A DNA stretch of 64,000 bases from Wurfbainia villosa (Eukaryota; Streptophyta; Magnoliopsida; Zingiberales; Zingiberaceae), in contig CM046004.1 of assembly GCA_025175895.1 (NCBI GenBank), positions 2,480,001 to 2,544,000 of the forward strand, read 5' to 3'. The notes beneath the pieces are model-generated. The model was not told the origin of the DNA, made no database searches, and worked only from the letters and a program-made list of their open reading frames with translations. Made by a program: the position numbers and the translations under genes. Positions 25,001 through 36,734 of this stretch are shown piece by piece. The number at the start of each line of letters is the position of its first letter. The first letter of the stretch is position 1.

Positions 25001-26384
25001 TTGTAATTCAGATTACAAAATTTTAGTGTCTTTTGTAATCCAGATTACATTACATTCTGATTAAGGCGATATGAATAAAAGAATCATGCAGAATATAATC
25101 TGAATTATATTATAAAATATATTACGACGTACCAAATGCAGTCTAAAGAGAATGCAACAGTGGAGATAATAAATAGGATTGAGCTGTTCTAACTAGCGAA
25201 TAAAGAACATAATTTATGTTCTTCATCGTTACAGAAAGACAGACGATAAAAAATATTAAAGGAAAACGTAATCGATGTTTTACTGTCGAGTGTCGAATAG
25301 AATAACAAGAGGAGGAATACTTTTTCAACCTTCAAAATTCAAAAATTAGACGACACAAATTAAATGTTTATGGTATTCGAACTAATATTAAGCTATTCAT
25401 TAAAATTTATTTGTATTTTTTGGATAATTTTGTACAGGATTAGATAGTTTTTTTTTTTAAGATTTATTTTTAAAAAAATATTATTATGGAGCCCATATGT
25501 CAGAGGAGAATTGATGCTGGCTCCTTTTCTAAATGTTTTTAACTTTTTTTTTTTTTTCATTACCGGCCCATCATGTCTGTTCTGTTCATGGTCCATCAGC
25601 CAGTAGGCATGTGCTGCCGCAGACTGTAATTGATGCTCACTTTTTTTCTTTTTCTTTTTTTTATAAATTAGTACGTGTGTTCGCCTAAGTTAATTTCGAA
25701 ACGATTGATTCACTCTGTAGATTGTTAATAAAGTAAAGTATTGTCTATCGATTATCGAAATATATTATAAAAATATTTACGATTCAATGATTAAATTCGA
25801 TGATAAAATCGTTTGATCTCTATAAAGGAGACGTTGAAGACAGAGTCGACTGGAGTAGATGGGGCTCTGTCTAGGACTTAATGATTTTTTTTTTATATAT
25901 ATATTATTAAAAATAAATTTTTTTATTTATAAAAGAGCGTATTTTTTTATTTCGCCCAAGGTCTTGGAATACCTAGAGCTGACTCCGATTGAAGATATAT
26001 TATATCTGAAAAGATAAATTTTCGATTCATATTTAAGTTTTTTTGAAATTTGTAATTCAATTTATTCTAATAGAAAATTAAATCACGTTAATATATAAAA
26101 TATCACTCCGTTTTACTGTTACATCGTGCCCATGGAGGCCAATTGATGCTCACTTGGTTGCATACACGTAAGCCTTAAAAATGCTAGGAAAAAGTTGATT
26201 ATTTTTTTAACTTCCAAGTCTTTTGAACACCAAATTAAGATCATGCCACCCCCTCGCACTTGATCATCGGCTTAGATCTCACGGTTTCGAATAGGTATTC
26301 GTATGATTATTATTATTGAGAGAACAATTATTTGATTTTTTTTAAGTTAATTTATCCGTCCGCATAATAGATTGGTTTGTTATC
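25001..26384. other. Intergenic AT-rich sequence, no gene seen
   Basis: Poly-T/poly-A runs and short AT microsatellites. Part of 25690-25830 resembles the dispersed 225-bp unit family. No coding signal. Confidence 0.4.
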
Positions 26385-26910
26385 ATAATTTATCCGACGA
26401 TTTATCAAACAACGTATGTGAAATTTAGAATTGTCCAAGCAATACTCCATATTTTTATATTTATCAAACAGTACATTTAATTCCCTTTTTACCTCTTCCA
26501 CCAAACAGATCTGTATCAATGTGGTGCTGGAATTACAAATTCTAACACCACAGTGGTGCTGAAAATTTAAATTCCAGTATCACAGTGGTGGTGCAATTTC
26601 AGTACCACTGTGGTGTTGAGATTTGAATTTCTAACACCACAGTGATAGTGCAATCCTAGCACCACCACTATGGTGTTGGGATTTGAATTTCCAACACCAC
26701 AGTGGTATTAAAATTTAGACCACAAGAGTGGTAGATCAGAATTATAACCGCTGTTGAGATTTGAATTAAAGACCAATGCGTTGATTTTCACCGTAGTGCA
26801 TGTCCGTGAGGTAAAGGAAATTAAATGTGTTATTTGATAAATATGAAAGTATGGGACACTATTTGGTAAATTGCCGTAATTTATCTTTTTTGCGATCATT
26901 ATAAAATCGA
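26385..26910. mobile_element. Long-inverted-repeat element with internal AACACCA repeats (small copy)
   Basis: The left arm at about 26385-26494 recurs inverted at about 26811-26890: both include ATTTATCAAA, a segment like CCATA-TTTTATATTTATCAAA, and ACATTTAATT-CC. Between the arms (about 26520-26710) lie short iterated palindromic units of the type AACACCACAGTGGTGTTG. The larger element at 56130-57455 has similar arms and a comparable core, so this is one family. There is no coding capacity; the layout resembles foldback or long-TIR non-autonomous DNA transposons. Confidence 0.6.
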
Positions 26911-26994
26911 CCATAAAAATATTTAGAACAAGTGAATCATCTTTTACTATCAATCAGTTTATAAATTGATATAGATTCTTTCAGTCCCATGAAG

Positions 26995-27205
26995 ATGACG
27001 TGGTGACTAAAATATGACGGTGCTTACGAATATGATGTGAATCGATTTCGAATAAAGTCTAAAACTCTTTTTTATATTCAAATGCCCCCTATGCGTCTTC
27101 GCCACCATATTAAGATTCATAGGATCATCCATGATTTACTTCTCTCACAATAATCGTAAGATAGATCGATGAAGATCGATAGATTGACGATTTCAACCTT
27201 TGCAG
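26995..27205 (+). mobile_element. SINE-family copy (3' part clear)
   Basis: Contains the family's 3' signature: 'ATGATTTACTTCTCTCACAA', an ATAGATCGATGAAG segment and GATTGACGATTTCAACC. The same order is seen in the copies at 28110-28386, 38453-38678, 39960-40173, 46386-46600 and 55855-56072. The 5' tRNA-like part is not clear here. Confidence 0.4.
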
Positions 27206-28109
27206 TTCAGGATAAAAAAAATTAAAATTTTATCCTAAACAAAAAAAACATTTGATAATAAGATTCGAGATTATGTGCACGCATGAGGCTGTTGGTTTAT
27301 TCACGTGACTTATAAATTTTAGTGGTCGAATATTGTAGACCATAAATTTCATGGATCAAGAGAAGCTTCAAACTCATGGTGATTGAGATAGTACTCAGGC
27401 TTAAAATATTGAATTAAATTTTTAAATATTTATGATTCGATCGTCAATTATGATAAATTTATAATTTTTTTCAAATAAAAAAATAAATAGAGTTGTCGAG
27501 ATTGTTCGCACGATCAATTTTTGACGGTTCTGTATGCATTCTATTTTTTTTTTATGATGATTGAGATATAAAAATTATGTGTACTTTGAATTTGATTCTC
27601 ATATTAATTATTTGATTTTTTTTTTCTTATTTGCATTTATTAATTGTATTGATGTTGTGATAGCCAAGGTGAAACTTAGTTTAATAAGAGTTTATTCTAT
27701 TTTTAGGAATTATAACTTATAAGTTTTTTCAAGTCATATATATTTGTCCACGACTTTGATCTTATACTGCGTCAGGCTCCTAAGTTATACGAGATTTTTG
27801 TTAAAAATAATTTATTATTTCTTATAATCCATGGGTGAGAAATAATTTTATTTCTCTATTAAATTGCATAGTTATAATTATTATTAATTATTTTATTTAT
27901 ATTGGTTAGTGAAGAGATAATTCTCATTCATATAATTGTCATAAGGGGCTTTTATTTTCTTCAAATACAAAGAAAATAGATAGGGATAAAACCAACTTTA
28001 ATGTTTTTAATTACCTTTGTGATTAATCGAAATATTAAAGTAAATAGCGAGAGGATCGAAACTAAGTTTTGGATTTTGAGTAGTGAACTATTAACCTTAA
28101 ATTAAACTC
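27206..28109. other. Intergenic AT-rich sequence
   Basis: A single unit resembling the 225-bp repeat family lies at about 27395-27545 (segment ATGATTCGATCGTCAA-like followed by ATAAATTTATAA). The remainder shows nothing I can name. Confidence 0.35.
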
Positions 28110-28386
28110 TCCTTGGCCTATTGTCACCTAAATTTTTATTAGACTTGGATTGCCTAAGTTCATCGATGTCCGATGAAGCTCGAAGAAAGTTATATAAAAC
28201 ACTCACTTTCAGTCTCATAAGTATGAGAAAGAGTAAATCATGGATGATCATTGATCTTGGTACGATAACAAATACGGTGAAAGACATGGTCCGACATAGG
28301 TATTAAACAACTTATTGATGTGGGGAATTGAACCTTACTCTCTATATAAATTTTGCACTGCATTTATCAATGCACCATCCCCATGG
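28110..28386 (-). mobile_element. tRNA-derived SINE-like copy
   Basis: Read on the minus strand from about 28386: starts CATGGGGATGGTGCATTGAT, has GGTTCAATTCCCC (B-box-like) about 55 bases downstream, then the family body with GATGATCATCCATGATTTAC. This order matches copies elsewhere in the window. Box motifs and repeated structure are visible; SINE identity is inferred. Confidence 0.6.
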
Positions 28387-29121
28387 AAATAAAAAAAAGA
28401 AACAAATGTAATTCATTTGTGCAAAAGGTTGGAACTGTCAACCTAGCGGCTCCTACCAATCCGCCTTCGGGCCATCATAAGGGAGGTAAATCACGGTGAG
28501 TCTTTGACCCTTGAAACTAGTAACCAACGCATGGAGGAACGGAACTCGCTTTTGCGAGGGATTGACTCATTGTCTATTTGTGCAACTTTCTGCATGCGCT
28601 AATAACTCATGAAGTATGACTTGGTGCGACCAAATTGATTGATCAAGTAGCTAACATTTTATCAAAGATCAAAGTAAGATGGGATAAGATATCTGATGGA
28701 TCATAACACCAGGATTATCAAGTTATAATATTGACGACCATTAAACGAAGATGAACTACTTAAATAAAATGTGAAGGATGACATCTAGATCAGGGATGAA
28801 TAATCTAATGAAAAATGGTTCGAGAGGCAAAGTCAAGCTATAGAAAGATAAGTTTTGGTATGTAAATCGTGAGAATATAAAAATATATTCTTAGGAGAGA
28901 TAGATCTCAACTTAGTAAGGTTTAATTATATTATTAGGATGATTACAATTGGAGTTTAAATTTATTATAGCTAATTCTAATCTAGTAAGGAGTAATTCAG
29001 GATAATGAACCAATATATAAAATATTTAATTCATGATTGAGTTAATTGAGGATTAGGTCTACAATAGAAAAACGGAGTTATTAATTTTCAAAGATGCATA
29101 TAATAGTTGGATGGCTTAAAT
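28387..29121. other. Intergenic; SINE 3' fragment at about 28430-28560
   Basis: About 28430-28560 carries the family 3' segment (AACTGTCAACCTAGCGGCTC, then GAGGTAAATCACGGTGAG) in minus orientation. The rest is AT-rich and contains no gene. Confidence 0.4.
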
Positions 29122-30440
29122 TGTTGGATCGAATAGTGTGCTAGAGGGTGGGAGGGGGAAGGGTGAATAATGCTAAACATTTTTCTTTAAAACACGTAAG
29201 AGTATACAGTGGAAATATAAAAGGCAAAATACAAAGCTATTTTTTACTTGGTTAACAACCGAAGGCTGCTAGTCCAAGGGTCACAATCGAAAATCACTAT
29301 CAAAGGGCAATCATTAAATGTCTCTTTCTCATTATAGATAAGAGATTCGCTTCTTACAAAGGATAAGGAATGATAACAATCTTACTGTCCCTTTAGAAGT
29401 TAAGTACATGGAAATGAAACTAATTACAATTAAATATACCGACATTAAGATGATAAAGATAGAGTACACGGTCGGAGTTGTAGCATTAAGACCCTGAGAT
29501 TAATCGTCGAATACAAGAGATGAGAACACACACTTGGAATTGATGATTAGGGCTCTCTGTTCGAGAGTTCTTTTATAGAGTTATCCAAATGCTTGGATCT
29601 AATACAGGCACCTCTAGCTTAGTCCAAATTTGATTTGACGCAATCGGACTTTATCAGGTTCTAGGCATTTGGATTCGGTCCAGTCACTTAGAATGTTGAC
29701 GTGACATTCTCTGGTTTAACTCTGATTTTGCTTCGGTTGGTGAAAGTTATCGTTGTTCGAGCCTCTTGGACCTAGTCTAGTCACTTGGACTAGTCCAATT
29801 GCTTGAACTTCATCCAGTCACCTGAACAGTACCTACATCATAGAGTTAGCACAACATAACAGAACATTTAAAGAGTAGTAATGACAGTCTTCCAACTATC
29901 TAATCTTGACTTTGATATTTACTCGTAACCATAAGTCAGACCAACGTCTAAGGTTATCCTTGTACTTGAAGACATGACTTTACCACAACATACACAAGGT
30001 TCTTACCTTGCTTACATTTGTCAAACTCTGTTTGAACTTTCTTGCTTAGCATATGATCTTTTGATCACCATGGTTTCTTTTTGATGTTCAAACCATATTG
30101 TCCCATCATGAATCTTTCACTTGGTGTCTTTGACCACCATAATTTCTTTGTTCATACTTTGTTAACCCATCACGAATCCTTCATCTAGTGTTTTCGACTA
30201 CCATGACTCCTTTCTGATGTCCATACCCTGCTGACCCACTACGAATCCTTCACCTATTATCTTCGACCACCACAACTTCTTTCTAATGCATGTCCAAACC
30301 CTCTTGACCCATCACAAATTCTTTACTTGATGTCTTCGATCCTGCTAAGACTTTCCTTTGCCTAGTCCAGGCTCAAAGATCTACTATGACTTTTATCCTG
30401 TTTAATCCTGCAAGCTTAATACAAAATATAAGATCATAAT
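29122..30440 (+). mobile_element. Partial TGTTGG... element with 60-bp internal repeats
   Basis: Begins TGTTGGATCGAATAGTGTGC and GTGCTAGAGGG, like the start of the better-defined element at 35008. It contains four diverged copies of an about 60-bp unit (30075-30345) reading like 'CCCATCACGAATCCTTCAC...TTCGACCACCATGACTTCTTTC'. I could not find a matching right terminus or target duplication, so this copy is probably truncated. Confidence 0.45.
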
Positions 30441-31514
30441 GTAATTTAATTTGGAACATTTATCATTATCAAAACTCAAATTCGACATGCCCTTGTTATA
30501 GTGGAATGGTAGACTAGTGGTAGGATCTAATCGACTCAAGTAGTTGTTAGCAAAAGGACGATTAAAAAAAAAATAGTCAACTAGAAATAGATCTAATTGA
30601 GTAACCAACGACAAATCAATACAAAGAATGAAATCTTAGAGTGCTTGAAAGATATATAAAAGGGAATGGAGTTATATATTGCTAACAAAATATTAGCCAT
30701 AATCATTTAGCCTTCCTATTATACTCCACCTAGATCACTCACTTTCATGCCCTCTTAACGGTCTATTTAAGAGGAGACGATGAAAAGATAAATTTAAATC
30801 TTATTTTAAAAAAAAAAAGTGAGACGAGAATAAGTTTTAATTTTAGAAGATTTGTTTAAGCTTCAATTTATAATTGAAATGTAAACAATTTTCCTTTTCT
30901 TCTCTTCTTCTTCCAATAATTTGTCGAATCTTCTCGCACATAATTGAACTCCGTACATATACATATAGGAATCTCTATGTGAGCATCTGCAAGTCGAAGA
31001 ATCTCCTGCTCATGCTCAGCCGGCCATGGCAAAAACTTCTAAAAGAAGTTAAGAACCATTTGGCTCTAGGAAGATGCTCGCGCTGTAAATAATGTCTGAA
31101 TAATCCTTTGTTCGGTGCATTTTACTTTTTTACAAATTTTTTTTTCTGTATTTCTCGCGTACGTTTGATTTGGCGACGCATCGTCACAAGAGACCAGAGA
31201 GGTTGTTCTTACCTGAATGGCTTCGTACCAGCGCCACCCATAGAGTTTCCGGCACGTGCGTGCATCCGAACCGATGTGTGCTATTGACAATTCCTGTCGC
31301 CCGGGCCTTCCCGCCTCCCTATTCGCCACGTTCACTGGTCAGCCTGCTGCGCTGCCGGCTTCTTGCTTAATATGCAGCGACTCCCTGCGGAGTGATTGAA
31401 CGAGGAGGGAGAGAGATTGATTCTGTGGCGAAGTAAAAATAGCCTTTGGTTGTTTGGTATCGCTTTCCATCTCTGGCGTTGAAATTCGAGAGGCGAGTGC
31501 GAAAGGAGGAAGGG
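30441..31514 (+). promoter_or_regulatory. Upstream region of the HIPP gene, G-box at 31253
   Basis: No gene in this kilobase. GC content rises from about 31160 towards the ATG. A G-box core CACGTG lies at 31253-31258, about 260 bases before the start codon. It is a common binding site for plant bZIP/bHLH factors; function here is inferred from position only. Confidence 0.35.
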
Positions 31515-33027
31515 ATGGGAGAGGTAGAAAGTTGATTCTTAATTTCTTTCTTTTTTTTGTTTGTGTTGTTGTTCTTTTTTTGTTTGTTTAAAAATATTTT
31601 TGTTCTATTTTGTTGTGTTTGTGTGGACGATTTTGGTCTGAAGATGGTTGATTTGTTGGCAGGAAGAGAAAAAAGTGGAGCAGGTGAAGGAGGAGGAGGA
31701 GAAGCCGAAGGCGAAGGCGGAGAAGGAGGAGGAAGAGGCGAAAGGCGAGGGGGAAAAGAAGGAAGGAGGCAAGGAGGAAAAAAAAGCTGAGGCGTCGCCG
31801 CCGCCGCCTCCTCCTCCTTCGCCGCCGGAGGAAATCGAGATGCGCGTATTCATGCACTGCGAAGGGTGCGCGAGGAAGGTGAAGCGCAGCTTGAAGGGAT
31901 TCGACGGTATTGTTCGGATTTTTCCGGCCGCCAAAAACCTCACCTTTTGCTTGTTCTGTGTGGGAGATTGGAGTGAAAAGGGCAGGGCTCGGGTTTGTGT
32001 TTCTTTTTTCGCAGGCGTGGAGGATGTGACGGCGGACTGCAGAACCCACAAGGTGGTGGTGAAGGGGAAGAAGGCGGCGGAGGACCCGATGAAGGTGGTG
32101 CAGCGAGTTCAGAAGAAGACCGGGAGGAAGGTGGTGCTGCTGACGCCGCTGCCTCCGGCGAAGCCGGAGAAGAAAGAGGCTGAACAAAAGGAAGAGGAGA
32201 AGGCAAAGGCGGAGGAGGGGAAGAAGGAAGAGGTCTACTCTTTATCTCTTCGAATCTCTCTCAATGCAATCCTTTTTTCTGGTACTAATGCTTTGAATCT
32301 TTACTACCTCGAACCTCATTCTACTTCTTTCCTCCTCCGGCACCGGCAGCCCCCCCAAGCGATCGAAGTGGTGCTCAAAGTCCACATGCATTGCGATGCC
32401 TGCACGCAAGATATCAAGAAGAGCATACTAAGGATGAAAGGTCACTGATGTTCTTTAACTTTGAGATTGCGATCGAAGAATATTCCTCCTTTTTCGTCGC
32501 CGTCGACAAAAGATTCACACTTTTTGGTTCGTTTTCTCCGTGTTTCGCGGAACGGAGCAGGGGTGGAAGTGGTGGAGCCGAATCTCAAATCTTCCCAAGT
32601 AACCGTGAAGGGTGCGTTCGACCCGGCGAAGCTGGTCGAGTACGTCTGCAAGAGGACCGGCAAGCACGTGGCGGTGGCTGAGCAACAGCAGGTGGAGAAG
32701 AAAGCGGACGGCGAAAAGGGCGGTGGCGGTAAGGACGCGGCCAAGGAGGAGAAGGCCGAAAAGGATGCCGGTGGAGACAACGCTGAGAAGAAAGAAGAGA
32801 AAGACGGCGGTGGCGACGGAGCATCATCAGTCGTGGACGAGAGGGATAAGAAGGAAGGCGGCGGGGCGGCGGAGGAAGGGGCGCCGCCGCCCCCCAAGGC
32901 GATGGAACAATCGATGAGAAACGAGTTCTGCCAGTGCTACCCCGCCGGCGGATACGTGGGATACGATCCCTCGTATCCCCCTCAGATCTTCAGCGACGAG
33001 AACCCAAATGCTTGCTCTGTGATGTAA
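31515..33027 (+). CDS. HIPP: Heavy metal-associated isoprenylated plant protein (two HMA domains)
   Basis: Predicted 342-residue metallochaperone-like protein, membrane-anchored by prenylation. Exons: 31515-31523 (Met-Gly-Glu only), 31663-31906, 32015-32232, 32350-32440, 32561-33027; all GT-AG and in frame. After a Lys/Glu-rich stretch and a poly-proline run, HMA domain 1 carries MHCEGC (Cys about 69 and 72) and domain 2 carries MHCDAC (about 172 and 175), both fitting the M-x-C-x-x-C metal site. A second Lys/Glu/Gly-rich linker leads to a conserved tail ending FSDENPNACSVM, where CSVM is a CaaX prenylation box. The layout and tail resemble the Arabidopsis HIPP with SDENPNAC before its CaaX box. 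The third intron has a weak donor (GTCTAC). Introns 2 and 3 are 108 and 117 nt with no in-frame stop, so retention would lengthen the protein. Metal specificity cannot be told. Confidence 0.9.
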
Positions 33028-34529
33028 TCCACGAGCAGGAAAAGGAAAAAACTGTTTTTTTTTTCGGTGAAAAAGGAGATTAATAATTAGTCTATATTAT
33101 GTTCTTTCTGTACCTGAAAAAAAAAAAAACTATATTTGTGTGCAATGTTCTTGACCGTCGATCATTCGATGATAAAAAAAAAATGGTTAAAGAGTTACGA
33201 CTTTTGATCTCTTGTAAAAATTCACGGTCATTACGAGAGAAGTAAATTACGAAGGATTTTATGGACGATCATTGTGAGGAAAATAAATTACGAAGGATTT
33301 TATGGGCGATCATCGTGAGGAAAATAAATTATGAAGGATTTTATGAATTTTAAAGCGGTGGTCAAGACATGTGAAAATCATCTAAATTTAAAAAAGAATT
33401 TTAAATTTCCTTCGAAATCGATTTATGTCATTTCTGTAAATATTATCGTATCTTAGTTATCACACTATTTTCGTTCCTTTTGATCAGTTAACTATAACAG
33501 TGAATGATTTTCAAATTTGAATGAAAATTTTAAATTTTACATTGAAAATAAATTCTTATGTGTTCGTGTTTTAGTTTTCTTAGGGTGGAACATAGATTTT
33601 TTTTTATATAATTAGATGTTTAAATTTCTGACTCGATTAATCACGTGAATTTAATGTGAATATAATTGATTTTGTTTTCGATTCTACTATTGAAAATTCA
33701 CATTTGAAATTTTAAGAAATAAAAATTCAATTTAAAATTTCAAAGAGCAAGAATCGAATGGTTTGAGTTCTTGTTAATAAATATGTGCTGGCAATGGAAT
33801 ATATATTTTTACTGATAAATTTAAATATGTTAAAACATGAATTGATTCCTTTATAAATAGAAGAATAGAATGAATTGATTTATTTTAAGAGACACTAGTA
33901 ATTTATGTTATATATTTGTAGGCTTTCATTTATTTTTTAAGTATTTGAATTAGTTATATTTTTTTATAAAATTATTTTTAAAATATATAATTACTTTATA
34001 CTATTTTATGTATTTTTTTTTATTGATTTGAATGTTATAATCTACCTATATAATGATTTTCATGTTAAGAAATAAATTATCATCGTCGACGAACGAATTA
34101 ATTAAGCTAGAGGAGTTTAACAATATTAAGCTATTATAGTTTAACATTCTCTTTTCAAATTTGGCTTTAACATTGTCTAATTAACTCTTAATTCGAGCCG
34201 TGTGAATTTAATACTGCAAGATAATTTATTCATTTTAAAAGTTTTTTTTTATACAACTTTGATAAGAAATTTTTTGATAAGAGATTTACTGAAGATGATT
34301 TTAAATTTTGTTGATAGATATTATTCATAATTATTAGTACACATTTACTAATACCTTGAATACGTGTGTATTTGTCCCGGGCTTGACATAATTGATAAGT
34401 ACATCAAAATATATCTAAAAGTCTAAAGTCCAATTTCCAATGGGGACACTTTTATCCATGCACTTTCCAATGTCCTTGATTTACCTACCTTTAAAAAACA
34501 CGAAGTAGTCGTAGGAAGACCATTAATGT
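33028..34529. other. 3' flank of HIPP and AT-rich intergenic sequence
   Basis: No gene seen. A 47-bp unit (AAATTACGAAGGATTTTATG and neighbouring sequence) is repeated nearly three times at about 33240-33345. Bases 34380-34560 resemble the 225-bp dispersed unit family. Confidence 0.45.
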
Positions 34530-35007
34530 AATGGTACTGTATTTTTGAATACATGTATATTTAAATTTATTTTTTAATTTAATTTGATATTCAACTTTGT
34601 TTATTTTGTTAAGATCGTTAAATAGGGACGAATAGCTTCCCTTTGATTGTCAAGTATACAGTTGTTGGGATCGATTTGATGTGCTAGAGGGCGTGAATAA
34701 TATCTCTTTGATTTTGTTCGTGTTCATTTACAAAATTTATCATGCACAGTGAAAATAATAAAGCATACACTAAAAAAAAAAAATACTCACGATACAAGAT
34801 TTAATATGGTTCGAAGATAAAGCTCCTCTACGACAATCTTTAAGGCGAATCACTCCTCTTCCAAATTTCCACTAACGATACTACATTTTTAAATATGTGT
34901 GTATTTAAATTTGTTTATTTAGTTTAATTTGATATTCAACTTTGTTTATTTTGTTAAGATTGTTAAATGTGGACGAATATCTTCCCTTCGATTGTCGAGT
35001 ACACGGT
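34530..35007 (+). repeat. Partial tandem duplication of flank plus element start
   Basis: The segment at about 34570-34880 (flank, then TGTTGGGATCGATTTGATG and GTGCTAGAGGG, up to CACTCCTCTTCC) is repeated from about 34915 onward. The duplication copied the target flank, including the pentamer ACAGT (34658-34662), and the first 200 bp of the element annotated at 35008. Confidence 0.6.
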
Positions 35008-36734
35008 TGTTGGGACCGATTTGATGCGCTAGAGGGGAGTGAATAACATTGCTTTGATTTCGTTCGTGTTCGTTTACAAAACTTGCTATACATAGTAGAA
35101 ATAATAAAGTATAAACTAAAAAAAAGACAAACACTTAATATATAAAATTTAATGTGGTTCGAAGATAAAATTTTTACCTTATGACGATCCTTAAGGTGGA
35201 TCACTCCTCTTCTAAGCTTCCACTAGCTTTCTCTTTTAGGTAAGCACCAAGGTGAAGTAAACATCTTTACAACTTGAGCTTTATAATAAAATGCAATAAG
35301 TATACAATGTAATAAATAAAATACAAGTAAAGAAAAACTTTATGCGACAAAACTTTACTTGAGCGCTCTTTGGTTGATTTGAAAAGCTCTTAATCTAGAC
35401 CTGAAATGTAGCAGCAATTCCTCTCTAGAAGTTCCCAATAATAGCGGTCAAAATCCTCAATCTATATGTTGTTGGCTGATTTCACGCATGATAGTCTATT
35501 GCCAAAAGGACCTAGTCAACTACTCGCCTATCCGTTATCTCATAATGGACTAATCCACATAGACTTTCGCACAACGGATACCCTAGCAGTCAATTGTCCT
35601 CACCACCAATCGACTGTCAAGCCAGTAGTCGACTGTTCAGTCGACTAAGAGATCTTCTGTGTCCTGTCCACTTATGGTTAGTCGACTGCTAATGATCAGT
35701 CGACTACCAAAGCCACAACAACAGTAGTCGAGTTGTAGTTAACTACTTTGTTAGTCGACTGAGTTATAATCTCAATCGACTGGGTCATAGATCTAGTTGA
35801 CTGATCGAGTCAGATTAGGCTCCTAAGTGTCATACACTTAGTTAGTCGACTGGTCCATAACCCCAGTCGACTGGTAAATCTCAAACATGAGATTTAATCC
35901 AAGTATGTTTCCCTCATACTTAATCGACCACCCTTAGTCTAGACCTAAGCTTTCTAGCCATTTTCATCAGCTTCATACCCTCATGGTCCATTCGAGTCAT
36001 TCATGACTCCTTCACCCATCGCGTTAACCTTCAAGTGCTCCCATCGACTATGTCATCATAATCGGGTCTCCTTTGCTAAGTTTCATTTAGATTTATACCG
36101 CAAAAACTACATGTTTGGACTTTATACTATCAAAATCTCACCCTTGGACTTCCTTGTCGAGTATTCATACTTGGACATTTACTGTCAAGACTATACACTT
36201 AGATTTACGTAGCCAAAACTACACTCTTGGACTTTTCATTTATCAAGTATCCAAACTTACACTTTCATTGTCATGACGACACACTTAAACTTACGTAGTT
36301 AAGACTATACTCTTAGACTTTCCATTTGCTAAGTATCCAAACTTGGCATTTTATCGTCAAGACTAAACACTTGGACTTACTTGGTCAAGACTAAACTCTT
36401 GGACTTTCTATTTATTAAGTATTTAAATTTGGATTTTTTCATTGTCAAAAATCCAATCTTGGACTTTTCATTGTCAAGTATTCATACTTGGACTTTCCCT
36501 CGAATACCACTCGAGTTTTTTCAATCATGATATGAGGTCGATTGCTCCAATAATCTTCTCATCACAATCTCCCCCATGTGACCTTGAATATCTTAATCAT
36601 CCACTAGTCATATGGTCGATATATAATCAAGCCATATTGATAAACACATTATTAATCTCATTGTCAAACATCAAAATTCTATTCGAATCCCACTCGAATC
36701 TGATCAATCGTGATCTAAACCGATTGCAACAACA
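35008..36734 (+). mobile_element. 1.7-kb TG...CA element (solo-LTR-like) with 5-bp TSD
   Basis: Starts TGTTGGGACCGATTTGATGC and ends GATTGCAACAACA. The left flank is ACGGT and the right flank ACAGT (36735-36739). The duplicated left flank 345 bp upstream still reads ACAGT, so the target duplication was probably ACAGT. No gag-pol reading frame. Internally, 35600-35880 is packed with the palindrome GTCGAC (as AGTCGACTG), and 36080-36500 iterates 'ACTTGGACTTTC...CAAGTATTCATAC'-type units. Solo LTR or small non-autonomous LTR element; lineage unknown. Confidence 0.6.

Noticed and set aside
31588..32187. Minus-strand Arg/Leu/His-rich frame over the HIPP gene
   Set aside because: Shadow of the AAG/GAG-rich plus-strand exons; no domain.
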